NCBI GenBank assembly: GCA_905205195.1
Contig: CAJLCS010000001.1
Coordinates: 14,080 to 78,079, forward strand
From: an uncultured Eubacteriales bacterium
Lineage (GTDB): Bacteria > Bacillota > Clostridia > Oscillospirales > Oscillospiraceae
DNA length: 64,000 nucleotides
Reading direction: 5' to 3'
Shown piece by piece: positions 53,126 through 61,223 of the stretch (its first letter is position 1; each line of letters starts with the position of its first letter). The translations under genes were made by a program, and so were the position numbers. The notes under the pieces are model-generated. The model did no database searches, had not been told where the DNA came from, and worked only from the letters and a program-made list of their open reading frames with translations.

Positions 53126-53392
53126 TTATTCCTCCTTTTTCAGCTGCTTGCCGATCTGGTTCGCGCCGGTGGCCGCCAGACCGGACGCCGCACCGACTGC
53201 CGCAGCGGTAATGGGGTCCCGGGCCGGGAAGTCCGGCATTCCCAGATACAGCGCCGCAACGCCGATGACCAGCCCTGTGACGCCGCAGAAAATGGGAATC
53301 CACTTGTTGCCAAGTGGGGAGGCCCGCACGATGGCCCCCACCAGATAGGCCACGACCATAATCGCGGCCACGTTTGCAATGCCAAAATCCAT
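53126..53392 (-). CDS. Holin-like small membrane protein
   Basis: An 88-aa protein with two or three hydrophobic segments (ANVAAIMVVAYLVGAIV, FCGVTGLVIGVAALYLG and an Ala/Gly-rich AAAVGAASGLAATG stretch) and a charged end (KQLKKEE). Size and layout are those of phage holins that open the membrane for the endolysin. The start follows AGGAGGAAAAAAC. Together with the lysozyme downstream it is an isolated lysis module, with no other phage gene in the neighbourhood. Confidence 0.75.
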   Translation of the reverse strand: MDFGIANVAAIMVVAYLVGAIVRASPLGNKWIPIFCGVTGLVIGVAALYLGMPDFPARDPITAAAVGAASGLAATGANQIGKQLKKEE

Positions 53393-53500
53393 GTTTTTTC
53401 CTCCTGATTTGATGAATTTCCCCTCAGAACCAGTGTATGCACCGGCGGGGTGTTGTGGAACGGCACGGCCCTCCGTTCACCCGTGGCCCCAAAAGAAAAG

Positions 53501-53526
53501 GCGGTTGCACGTTTCCGTGCAACCGC
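53501..53526 (-). terminator. Terminator of the flavin reductase gene
   Basis: Perfect 11-bp stem GCGGTTGCACG / CGTGCAACCGC; on the minus strand it runs into CTTTTCTTTT. Confidence 0.85.
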
Positions 53527-53549
53527 GTGGAGGAAAAAACGAAATTTTG

Positions 53550-54107
53550 TTACTTCAGGGCCAGTCCGTCGTGGAAGGCGGTGCCCACCTGCTCGCCCAG
53601 AACGTGGTAGGTGTTATGGACCGGGTCGAAGGAAATGGGACGCAGCTTGGCCACGTCGATGGCGCCCTTCTCGTCCAGAATCCGCTCGTCGGCGCTGATG
53701 CCCACGATTTCGCCGATGACATTGCCTTCCTCGGTGAACGCCACCACCTTGCACTCCAGCGCCAGCGGCAGCTGGGTGAACAGCGGCGCGTTGACCCGGC
53801 CGCTTTTTTCCGGGGTCAGACCGGCCTTTTCCACCTTGTTGGGGGCGGTGTTGCCGGATTCGATGCCCACATAGTCACAGGCGGCCACATGGTCCGCATC
53901 GCCGAAGCTGACGGTAAAGACACCGGTGATCTTCATATTTTTCACGGTTTTCCGCCCGGGGCCAAGACAAATTTCCACCAGATTGGAATCGTACAGGCCG
54001 CCCCAGGCCGCGTTCATGGCGTCGGGGACGCCCTGGGCGTCATAGGTGCCGAGAATCAGCACGGGCAGCGGATAAAACCAGGGGTTGGAACCGAATTCTT
54101 TTCTCAT
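53550..54107 (-). CDS. Flavin reductase family / FMN-binding split-barrel protein
   Basis: A 185-aa flavoprotein of the split-barrel type. Segments NPWFYPLPVLILGTYDAQGVPD, MNAAWGGLYDSN and the ordered FTVSFGD ... CDYVGIESG are standard for the FMN-binding flavin reductase (DIM6/NTAB) family, which moves electrons from NAD(P)H to flavin. Partner unknown. ATG 54107 has AAAGGAGTCTGCAAC in front; an in-frame ATG 21 bp earlier overlaps that site. Confidence 0.9.
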   Translation of the reverse strand: MRKEFGSNPWFYPLPVLILGTYDAQGVPDAMNAAWGGLYDSNLVEICLGPGRKTVKNMKITGVFTVSFGDADHVAACDYVGIESGNTAPNKVEKAGLTPEKSGRVNAPLFTQLPLALECKVVAFTEEGNVIGEIVGISADERILDEKGAIDVAKLRPISFDPVHNTYHVLGEQVGTAFHDGLALK

Positions 54108-54194
54108 GTTGCAGACTCCTTTCAGCATGGCCGCCGCAAGGCGGCCTCTGCTTATTGTTTACCCGCTCCGGGCCGCAAGTCAATGGCCTTTTTG

Positions 54195-54974
54195 TTAAAA
54201 TCCGAAGGATTTCATGGCGGCGATGCTCTGGGCGGCACTGTCGAAGGGGTCCAGAATGCCCATGTCGTCCTCCACCACGAAATTCCGGATGCCGATTTCC
54301 TTTGCGGTAGCCAGAATGCCGTCCCAGTTCAGGTTGCCGGTGCCCACCGGCGCGGAGGCCCAGCGGATGGTTTCCAGTGTGCCGGTGTTGGCGGCGACGA
54401 TGGTGTAGTCCTTCAGATGCAGATATTCCGCCCGTCCGGCGAACCGCTTCAGCGATTGGCTCGGCTCCGTTCCGGCGGCGGTGAGCCAGAAAACGTCGGG
54501 CTGGAACATGACCCACGCCGGGTCCGTCTGCGCCAGCAGGATGTCGATGCCCCGGGTGTCGCCCAGCTTGATCCACTCGAAGGAATGGAAGTGGTACATG
54601 AATTTCAGCCCCCGCTCGTGGAGAGCCTTGCCGCAGCGGTTGAGATGCCGGGCAAAGGACTCGTATCCGGCCACGCTGTACCGGTCCTCCTCCCGGATGG
54701 AGTCGGTCCGCAGCACGTCGGTGCCGAGGATTCGGGCGGCCTCGGTGATGTCGTCCAGCGACCGGGGAATATCATAGACCGGGCACAGCACCGAGTCGGC
54801 CCGGAGGCCGCAGCCCGCCAGCATGGCCTGCATCTCCGGATAGGTGAGGTAGCCGGGCTTCGTGATCTGGACGTTGGTGTAGCCCAGTGCCGCCACCCGG
54901 TGCAGCGTCTGCGCCAGGTCCTCCCGGGTTTTCATAAAGTCCCGGAGGGTGTACATTTGAATACCAAACTGCAT
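54195..54974 (-). CDS. Sugar phosphate isomerase/epimerase (xylose isomerase-like TIM barrel)
   Basis: A 259-aa TIM barrel. QFGIQMYTLRDFM opens the family; metal-site residues are seen in FMYHFHSFEW, MFQPDVFWL, YLHLKDYT and FVVEDDM. It is 5 bp downstream of a Gfo/Idh/MocA oxidoreductase gene, a common pair for oxidation and isomerisation of inositols or unusual sugars. ATG 54974 is used because AAAGGA stands 8 nt before it. Confidence 0.88.
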   Translation of the reverse strand: MQFGIQMYTLRDFMKTREDLAQTLHRVAALGYTNVQITKPGYLTYPEMQAMLAGCGLRADSVLCPVYDIPRSLDDITEAARILGTDVLRTDSIREEDRYSVAGYESFARHLNRCGKALHERGLKFMYHFHSFEWIKLGDTRGIDILLAQTDPAWVMFQPDVFWLTAAGTEPSQSLKRFAGRAEYLHLKDYTIVAANTGTLETIRWASAPVGTGNLNWDGILATAKEIGIRNFVVEDDMGILDPFDSAAQSIAAMKSFGF

Positions 54975-54979
54975 AAAAG

Positions 54980-56107
54980 TCATCCTTTCTCCGCAAAAAC
55001 AAGCTCCTGATTTTCCGTGTAGCCCACTGCCAGCGGCGCGGGGCGGCCGCAGCGGGTTTTCAGCACCGTGGCGGTGCCGGTTTCGCTGCTTTCCACAATG
55101 CCGAGGGCGGCTTCCAGCACATGGCGGTTCATTTCGCCGCTGCACCGGGCCGGACGGTCCTGCCGGATGGCATAAACCGCGTCCAACACGCCGATGCCCC
55201 GGTTATTGCCGCTGCTGTAGCCGAAGGGAGTGAAAATCGTGCTTTCTTCTCCCTTTTTGTTCCGGATTTTCACGGAATTTTCGTAATTATTCGGGTCTCC
55301 CAGATCGATGGAACCGTCGGTGCCGTAAATCACGAACCGGTTGGCCCCGGCGCCGCTTTCGGAGGTCATGGTGATCTGCCCCAGCACGCCGCTGGCGAAT
55401 TCCAGCGAGCCGGTGGCGTGATTCCAGGATTCCACGGTCATGGGCTGACCGTACAGCGGGCAGTTGGGGTTGCGGTAGACCCGGTTCGGCTCCCGGATCC
55501 GGGCAAAGCCGCTGACCCGGGCCAGATCGCCCAGCAGGAAGATCAGCTCGGTGAGGTAATAGCCGCCCATATCGAAGAGAATCCCGCCGTGGCGGCAGAA
55601 GGCGAAGCGCTTTTCGTCCCCGGCGTAGAACCGCTCGTGGCGGTAGGACCGGCACAGGGTCGCCTCCGCCAGAACGGGGGTACCCAGAATGCCGCTGTCG
55701 AGGATCCGGCGGGCCAGCTGGGTACTGCCGTCCAGAAACGTGTCCGGCGCGCCGCCGACGAACAGGCCCCGGGCCTTGGCCAGCGCCAGCAGCTCGTCGG
55801 CCTGGGCCACCGTCTCCGTGGTCAGCTTTTCGGTGTAGACGTGCTTCCCGGCCAGCAGCGACTGGCGGGCCACCTCGTAGTGGGCCAGCGGGTAGGTGGT
55901 GTTGACCACCAGCTCAATGTCCGGGCTACCCCAGATTTCTTCATCGGTCATGGGCCGGATGCCAAATTCCGCCGCCCGGGCTTCGGCCCGGGCCGGGATC
56001 AGGTCGGCGCAGCCCACCAGTTCGATGGCGTCATAGCTTTTCAGATTTTTCAGGTAGATGCCGCTGATCATGCCGCAGCCGATCAGGGCGACCTTCATTT
56101 TCTTCAT
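54980..56107 (-). CDS. Gfo/Idh/MocA family oxidoreductase
   Basis: A 375-aa NAD(P)-dependent sugar dehydrogenase. The Rossmann start is KVALIGCGMISGIYLKNL, the nucleotide-side Asp is in VGCADLIPA, and the conserved Glu-Lys segment reads HVYTEKLTTE. The C-terminal sheet domain covers the substrate site (MGGYYLTELIFLLGD with the usual active-site His region replaced by Tyr). Substrate unknown. The start follows GGAGGCGGTTTCC. It is divergent from an AraC regulator. Confidence 0.92.
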   Translation of the reverse strand: MKKMKVALIGCGMISGIYLKNLKSYDAIELVGCADLIPARAEARAAEFGIRPMTDEEIWGSPDIELVVNTTYPLAHYEVARQSLLAGKHVYTEKLTTETVAQADELLALAKARGLFVGGAPDTFLDGSTQLARRILDSGILGTPVLAEATLCRSYRHERFYAGDEKRFAFCRHGGILFDMGGYYLTELIFLLGDLARVSGFARIREPNRVYRNPNCPLYGQPMTVESWNHATGSLEFASGVLGQITMTSESGAGANRFVIYGTDGSIDLGDPNNYENSVKIRNKKGEESTIFTPFGYSSGNNRGIGVLDAVYAIRQDRPARCSGEMNRHVLEAALGIVESSETGTATVLKTRCGRPAPLAVGYTENQELVFAEKG

Positions 56108-56188
56108 GGAAACCGCCTCCTTGTGTTTCGGATGGCTTCAGTATAGCCCCGGCGGCGGGAAAAGAGAATGCAGATTTCCATGGAAGCT

Positions 56189-56217
56189 GGACTTTTGGAG
56201 GATTATTCGTTATAATA
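56189..56217 (+). promoter_or_regulatory. Promoter for the second AraC regulator
   Basis: TGGACT (56189-56194), 17-nt spacer, TATAAT (56212-56217). The string ATTTCCATG occurs at 56175-56183 and again at 56249-56257, one copy on each side of the promoter, and may be an operator. Confidence 0.65.
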
Positions 56218-56242
56218 AGAAAAACGGGAGGGGGAAGCGTCT

Positions 56243-57067
56243 GTGGAAATTTCCATGAATTTTTCGGAACTCCGGGAAAAATACCTGCTCTATTCGGACA
56301 TTGACCCGGTGGCCCAGCGCTATGACGACGGCTGGCGCTGGGACCGCTATCTGGACCATCCGCGCCCGACCCACGGGCTGGTGTACGTCTGCTCCGACAC
56401 GGTGCTGCACTACGAACTCCCCGGCGGCGGTACGATTGACCTGGGCCGGGGGGCGGTGCTGCTGGCCCCCCGGGGCTGCCGGTACCGCACCGTTTCCGCC
56501 GTGCACACGGCGCCGGAGGGGCCAAATTCCTACACCGTTAATTTCCTCCTGCGGGACGGCGGCGGCCATGACGTGTCGCTGGGCGCGGTGCCGACGGTGG
56601 TGGCCGCCGATCTGGACCTGAAGACCGAGATGGCGGCGCTGTGCCGGGCGGGGCTGGACTTCCGGGCGGGGGCGGCCCGGGTGCAGGCCCGGTTTCTGAT
56701 GATGCTGGATGCGGTGCACAGCGGCGCGGCCCGGTCGTCCCCGGCCTATTATGTGATTCGCCGGGGCGTGGAGCAGCTGGAGCGCGACTGGAACCGGCAG
56801 GAGAAGATGGATGTCTACGCCCGGCTCTGCGGCATCAGCCTGCCCTATTTTCACAGCCTGTTCCGGCAATGGGCGGGGCTGAGTCCCGTGGCCTACCGCA
56901 GCCGCCTGCGGATTGCCCGGGCCAAGGAGCTGCTGCAAAGCGGCGCGGGGGTGGCCCAGACCGCTGCGGCGGTGGGATTCGACGATCCGTTTTATTTCAG
57001 CCGGGTGTTCAAGGCGGAGACGGGCCTTTCGCCCCGGGCGTACCGCCGCCAGGAGACGGCCCTCTGA
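56243..57067 (+). CDS. AraC family transcriptional regulator
   Basis: A 274-aa regulator with an N-terminal cupin-like sensor (DTVLHYELPGGGTIDLGRGA) and a C-terminal AraC DNA-binding domain: VYARLCGISLPYFHSLFRQW and AAAVGFDDPFYFSRVFKAE, ending LSPRAYRRQ. The GTG start lies 8 nt after GGGAGGGGG; an ATG four codons later is too far. It likely controls the divergent sugar pair and perhaps the GH92 gene 67 bp downstream. Confidence 0.9.
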   Translation: MEISMNFSELREKYLLYSDIDPVAQRYDDGWRWDRYLDHPRPTHGLVYVCSDTVLHYELPGGGTIDLGRGAVLLAPRGCRYRTVSAVHTAPEGPNSYTVNFLLRDGGGHDVSLGAVPTVVAADLDLKTEMAALCRAGLDFRAGAARVQARFLMMLDAVHSGAARSSPAYYVIRRGVEQLERDWNRQEKMDVYARLCGISLPYFHSLFRQWAGLSPVAYRSRLRIARAKELLQSGAGVAQTAAAVGFDDPFYFSRVFKAETGLSPRAYRRQETAL

Positions 57068-57134
57068 TCTTGGGCCTTGACAGGACCGACCTGGGATTTT
57101 ACAATGAAGAAAAAAGAAAACGAGGTGTGCGATT

Positions 57135-59111
57135 ATGCGAATCACCGATCTTGTGGACGTGTTCCACGGCTGCGGAATAATCGATCTGCCGGAGCAGACA
57201 GGTCTGGCCGCAACATGGTATCCCATCAAAGCCATCAGCGGCAACACCAATCCGGCGGCCTGCCTGCCCTTCGGCAAGTATTCCGTCTGCCCCTACAGCG
57301 GCGGCTATTCCTCGGGCTACGGAGTCAACCGGATTGCCTGCGAGCCGAAGCAGACCTTCCTGATGGACCGGCTGCGGCTGAAGGGCTTCTCCCATTTTCA
57401 GCACAGCGGCACCGGTGCCGTGGGATTTTACTACAATTACGCCGTAGTGACCCCGTATTACGGGGAAAAACAGGATTTTTACGACATTGCGTGGGAAACA
57501 GCTCGGCCTGGGTATTATGCCGTGACGCTGCTGCCCGATTCCGTGGGCTGCGAGCTGACGTCGAGCCGGTGGGCGGCGTACCACCGCTATCATTTTGGCC
57601 GCTCCGGCGGCTGCGTGGCTGTGGATTTTGAGAATAACGGCCTGTATGACGAGCCGGGCCTGCGGGGCGACGCGGTGGACCCGGTGGTGACGGTCTGCGG
57701 CAGCCGCCTGCTGACGGCGGCGGTGACGCTGCAGGGGGTGCGGCTGTATTTTGCCGCCCGGTTCGACGGTCCCGGCGCGCTGGACGAAGGCGGCGTTTTC
57801 CGGTTGGAAGACCCCGGCGCGGTGACGGTGCGGATGTCGGTTTCCGCCGCGTCTGCCGCCGACGCGCTGGCCGAAAGCGAACAGGCGACGGCCTCCTTTG
57901 ACGAAGCGGCCGCGGCGGCGGAGCAGACCTGGGAGACGGCGCTGGGCCGCATCGAGGTGGACGGCGATGAGACGGAGCGGCGGCTGTTTTACTCCAACCT
58001 GTATCACACGCTGGTGAAGCCAAACGACTGGCAGGGCGGCGGCTTCCTGTGGAGGGGTGCCCCCTTTGTGGTGGATTTTTCCACCATGTGGGACATTTAC
58101 AAAACCCAGCTGCCGCTGGTGTACAGCCTGTACCCGGAGGTGTCGGCCCACATCGTGGACACCATCCGGCAACTGGGTATGACCACGGGATGCCTGCCCA
58201 ATGCGTTCCTGCTGTCCGGGTCGCTGGCGGTGGAGGCGGGGCAGGCCAGAATGCTGATGGCCTACACCCTGTACGATGCGTGGAAACGGGGCGTTTCGGC
58301 GGACTGGCCAGGAGTGCTGGAGGCCGTGGCCCGGGATCTGGAGCGGGAGGACTTCCGGACCTTCCGGGAAACCGGCTATCTGCTGCGGGCCACCTATACG
58401 CTGGACATGGCGGAGGTGTCCGCCAGCCTGACGGAGATGGCGCTGGCCTTCGGGCGGCAGGATCTGGCGGAAAAGCTGGCGGGGCTGGACCGGCACTGGC
58501 GCAATGCCTTTGACGGCGACGGCCTGATGCGGGCCGACAGCGAATACTACGAGGGCAACCGCTGGAATTACTCCTTCCGCCCGGTGCGGCATCAGGAGGA
58601 GCGAATGGCGCTGTGCGGCGGAAAAGAAGGTTATGTCAACCTATTGGACCGGTTTTTCGGCTTTACCCATCCGGAAGATGTGTCCGCACGGTTTGAGGGC
58701 TTCAACAACGAAACCGACATGGAGGCCCCCTATGCCTATCACGCCGCCGGTCGGCGGGACCGGCTGTGCCGGATTCTGGACACGGCGGACCGGCAGGTTT
58801 TCCGCGCCAGCAGCGGCGGCACCGGCCGGGGCGGCATTCCCGGCAACAACGATTCCGGCGGCCTGTCCGCCTGCTATCTCTGGAACTGCCTTGGCCTGTT
58901 CCCGGTGAGCGGGCAGGACGTGATGCTCCTCAGCCGCCCCAAATTCCGCCGGGCGGTGCTGCATCTGGCCGCCGGCCGGACGCTGACGGTGCTGGGCCGC
59001 CAGACCGGGGAGGTGCCCGGGAAGGCGACGTGGAACGGCGCACCGGTGCCGGATTTCCGGATCCCGGCCTCCCGGATGATGGAGGGCGGAACGCTGATTT
59101 TTGAGGACTGA
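57135..59111 (+). CDS. Glycoside hydrolase family 92 alpha-mannosidase
   Basis: A 658-aa calcium-dependent exo-alpha-mannosidase without signal peptide, therefore intracellular. The N-terminal beta-sandwich (SGNTNPAACLPFGKYSVCPY) is followed by the (alpha/alpha)6 barrel with DFSTMWDIYKTQLPL, FEGFNNETDMEAPYAYH and IPGNNDSGGLSACYLWNCLG, all GH92 signatures; Glu of NNETD and Asp of GNNDSG fit the catalytic set. It is shorter than the ~750-aa Bacteroides enzymes. It complements the GH38 enzyme of the main glycan locus. Confidence 0.92.
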   Translation: MRITDLVDVFHGCGIIDLPEQTGLAATWYPIKAISGNTNPAACLPFGKYSVCPYSGGYSSGYGVNRIACEPKQTFLMDRLRLKGFSHFQHSGTGAVGFYYNYAVVTPYYGEKQDFYDIAWETARPGYYAVTLLPDSVGCELTSSRWAAYHRYHFGRSGGCVAVDFENNGLYDEPGLRGDAVDPVVTVCGSRLLTAAVTLQGVRLYFAARFDGPGALDEGGVFRLEDPGAVTVRMSVSAASAADALAESEQATASFDEAAAAAEQTWETALGRIEVDGDETERRLFYSNLYHTLVKPNDWQGGGFLWRGAPFVVDFSTMWDIYKTQLPLVYSLYPEVSAHIVDTIRQLGMTTGCLPNAFLLSGSLAVEAGQARMLMAYTLYDAWKRGVSADWPGVLEAVARDLEREDFRTFRETGYLLRATYTLDMAEVSASLTEMALAFGRQDLAEKLAGLDRHWRNAFDGDGLMRADSEYYEGNRWNYSFRPVRHQEERMALCGGKEGYVNLLDRFFGFTHPEDVSARFEGFNNETDMEAPYAYHAAGRRDRLCRILDTADRQVFRASSGGTGRGGIPGNNDSGGLSACYLWNCLGLFPVSGQDVMLLSRPKFRRAVLHLAAGRTLTVLGRQTGEVPGKATWNGAPVPDFRIPASRMMEGGTLIFED

Positions 59112-59126
59112 AAGGGGGACGCGGCC

Positions 59127-60644
59127 ATGACCTTTGGCCGAAAGGAAGTTTACCGTCTGCCGGTGCCTGGGCCGGAGGATGCGGTGGCGGACCGGGAGCG
59201 GCTGCTGGCGGCCTGCCATGCCGAGGGCCTGACGCTGGAGGCGCTGCGGGAGCTGCCCGGAGCGCTGCACCGGGGCGGGTACCGGGTAACGGCGACCCTC
59301 AGCCCCACGGATTCCGGCTGGCGCATCGTCCGGGTGGAGCCGGGGGATACCACCGGGCGGCTGTTCGGTCTGGCGCTGGACCTTGGCAGCACCACGCTGA
59401 ATCTGGAGCTGCTGGATCTGCACACCGGCGCCGTTCTGGCGCGGGCCGACGGCACCAACAGCCAGCGGGCCGTCAGCACCAACATTCTGGACCGGATTCT
59501 CTACGCCAAGGACCGGCCGGACCATCTGGAAGCGCTGCAAACGGCGGTGGTGGGGGACATCAACGGCCTGATCGCCGATTGCTGCGGCGCGGCGGCGGTG
59601 GACCCGGCGGAAATCGCGGTGCTGGCCGTCGGCGGCAATACCACCATGATCCATCTGCTGCTGGGCTGCGACCCGTGGCAGATTTTCCAGACGCCCTATA
59701 CGCCGGTGTTCTTCGATCCCGGCATTTTCCCGGCCGGGGACATCGGCCTGACGCTGCGGTGCAGCCTGTTCTGTATGCCGGCGGTGGCCAATTATCTGGG
59801 CGGCGACATTACCGGCGGCCTGCTGACCACCGATCTGGACACCCGGCAGGATCTGGCCCTGTTTCTGGACATCGGCACCAACGGCGAAATCGCCTTCGGC
59901 AACCGGGATTTCCTGCTGGTGGGGGCCGGTGCCGCCGGACCGGCGCTGGAGGGTGCGCTGAGCAAATCCGGAATGCGGGCCAAGTCCGGCGCGGTGTGCA
60001 GCGTTGTCATCGACGGGGAAAATGAGCTGCACGTCCACACCGTGGACGATGCGCCGCCGGTGGGCATCTGCGGCTCCGGGATTCTGGACCTGATTGCCCA
60101 GGGCTTTCTGGCCGGATGGATCGGCGGCGACGGCAGCCTGAACGCGGCGGCCAGCCCCCGGATCCGGACGGTGCTGGACGAAACCAGTCAGCGGCCTACC
60201 CCGGCCATTATCTATGCCGACGGCCCCACGGAGCCGCTGTATTTCACGGAAAACGACATCCGGGAATTCATCCGATGCAAGGCGGCGGCCTACACCATGG
60301 CGGCCACGCTTCTGGACGCCTGCGGCGCATCCCCCGCCGATCTGGGGACGGTGTACCTTTCGGGCGGCTTCGGAGAGCATCTGAATCTGGAATCCGCGAT
60401 TACGGTGGGAATGTACCCGGATATTCCGCGGGAAAAGTTCAAAATTCTCGGCAATACCTCGCTGGCCGGCGTGAAAATGCTGCTGATGAACCGGGACTGC
60501 CTGACCCGGGTGCGGCAGTTTGCCGCCCGGGCCCAGTATGTGCAGTTCGGGCAGATGGAGCACTTCCTTTCCAACATGGTGGCGGCGGAATTCCTGCCGA
60601 ATACCGACCGCAGCGCCTTTCCCAGCGTGAAATGCCGGACATAA
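59127..60644 (+). CDS. RACo-like ASKHA activator (DUF4445) without N-terminal iron-sulfur domain
   Basis: A 505-aa protein whose residues ~80-505 match the middle and C-terminal ATPase part of reductive activators of corrinoid-dependent methyltransferases: LALDLGSTTLNLELLD, AVGGNTTMIHLLLG, LFLDIGTNGEIAFGN, GAGAAGPALEGA, GICGSGILDLIAQG and YLSGGFGEHLN. Typical RACo proteins are ~600 aa and begin with a [2Fe-2S] ferredoxin domain; the ~75 residues here hold only one Cys and no Cys cluster. It starts 15 bp after the GH92 stop. No corrinoid methyltransferase is in the window. Confidence 0.85.
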   Translation: MTFGRKEVYRLPVPGPEDAVADRERLLAACHAEGLTLEALRELPGALHRGGYRVTATLSPTDSGWRIVRVEPGDTTGRLFGLALDLGSTTLNLELLDLHTGAVLARADGTNSQRAVSTNILDRILYAKDRPDHLEALQTAVVGDINGLIADCCGAAAVDPAEIAVLAVGGNTTMIHLLLGCDPWQIFQTPYTPVFFDPGIFPAGDIGLTLRCSLFCMPAVANYLGGDITGGLLTTDLDTRQDLALFLDIGTNGEIAFGNRDFLLVGAGAAGPALEGALSKSGMRAKSGAVCSVVIDGENELHVHTVDDAPPVGICGSGILDLIAQGFLAGWIGGDGSLNAAASPRIRTVLDETSQRPTPAIIYADGPTEPLYFTENDIREFIRCKAAAYTMAATLLDACGASPADLGTVYLSGGFGEHLNLESAITVGMYPDIPREKFKILGNTSLAGVKMLLMNRDCLTRVRQFAARAQYVQFGQMEHFLSNMVAAEFLPNTDRSAFPSVKCRT

Positions 60645-60648
60645 ACCA

Positions 60649-60679
60649 GCGGCCGCGTCCCAAAATCGGACGCGGCCGC
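60649..60679 (+). terminator. Hairpin terminator after the RACo-like gene
   Basis: Perfect 12-bp stem GCGGCCGCGTCC / GGACGCGGCCGC with a 7-nt loop; the T tract is weak (GTTTAG). Confidence 0.65.
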
Positions 60680-60684
60680 AGCGT

Positions 60685-60776
60685 TTAGTCGTCGTAGTCG
60701 ATCAGCATATTCACGTCGCAGTGCCAGCCGCCGGTATGGGCGGTGTAGGTGCCCTCGTGCCAGTACACCGGCAGGT
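60685..60776 (-). pseudogene. C-terminal remnant of an unidentified gene
   Basis: On the minus strand an open frame without a start codon reads to a TAA at 60685-60687 and encodes LPVYWHEGTYTAHTGG then WHCDVNMLIDYDD. It looks like the tail of a real protein but I do not recognise the family. It runs into the recQ fragment on the other strand at about 60777, which marks the break point. Boundaries are approximate. Confidence 0.4.
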
Positions 60777-60982
60777 TGTCTTGGGCAAAGGCGGGGGTTG
60801 CGCCGTTTGTGGTGTTTTCCAATGCCACCTTGCAGGATATGGTCTGCCGTCAGCCCGGCACCATGGCGGAATTCCGCCGGGTGTCCGGCGTGGGCGAGCT
60901 GAAAGCCTCTTGGTACGGCGCGGCGTTTCTTGCCGTCATCAAACGCTGGAAGCAGGCAAAAAAAGAGGAAGAAAACACTTGA
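60777..60982 (+). pseudogene. C-terminal remnant of recQ (HRDC domain)
   Basis: The plus strand encodes WAKAGVAPFVVFSNATLQDM and GTMAEFRRVSGVGELKASWY followed by GAAFLAVIKRWK, a good HRDC domain as found at the end of RecQ helicases. The helicase, RQC and start of the gene are missing. Its stop codon (60980-60982) lies inside the -35 box of the tRNA-Val promoter. An ATG at 60749 would join it to foreign sequence and has no convincing ribosome site, so it is called a remnant. Confidence 0.7.
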
Positions 60983-61007
60983 CAAATCGTCGGCGAACGT
61001 GTATAAT
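60979..61007 (+). promoter_or_regulatory. Promoter for tRNA-Val
   Basis: Consensus TTGACA (60979-60984), 17-nt spacer, TATAAT (61002-61007), 13 bp before the tRNA. Confidence 0.92.
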
Positions 61008-61020
61008 ACACCATGTCGTC

Positions 61021-61096
61021 GGACGATTAGCTCAGCTGGTAGAGCATGCGCTTGACGTGCGCAGGGTCAGCGGTTCGAGTCCGTTATCGTCCACCA
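61021..61096 (+). tRNA. tRNA-Val (anticodon GAC)
   Basis: A 76-nt cloverleaf. Acceptor GGACGAT / ATCGTCC, discriminator A, encoded CCA. D stem GCTC/GAGC, anticodon stem TGCGC/GCGCA with loop TTGACGT (anticodon GAC), T loop TTCGAGT. All stems pair. Confidence 0.96.
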
Positions 61097-61106
61097 TAGA
61101 GAAAAG

Positions 61107-61140
61107 CCGAATCACTCCGTTTGGAGCGGTTCGGTTTTTT
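61107..61140 (+). terminator. Terminator after tRNA-Val
   Basis: CCGAATC-A-CTCC / GGAG-C-GGTTCGG stem-loop with loop GTTT, followed by six T. Confidence 0.88.
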
Positions 61141-61172
61141 CATGTTCATCCAGGACCGTTACTGCCGATGCT

Positions 61173-61210
61173 CGCGCCCGGAGGACTTTCCCATCCTCCG
61201 GGCGCGTTTT
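61173..61210 (+). terminator. Second strong hairpin between tRNA-Val and the convergent gene
   Basis: Perfect 13-bp stem CGCGCCCGGAGGA / TCCTCCGGGCGCG followed by TTTT on the plus strand. It may back up the tRNA terminator. Confidence 0.75.
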
Positions 61211-61223
61211 AACTTGATGTCCT

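Noticed and set aside
52270..53392. Prophage
   Set aside because: Only holin and endolysin are present; no structural, integration or repressor genes were found in the window.
60749..60776. Start region of a 77-aa gene overlapping the recQ fragment
   Set aside because: The first codons lie in unrelated sequence that reads as another gene's tail on the opposite strand, and no convincing ribosome site precedes the ATG.
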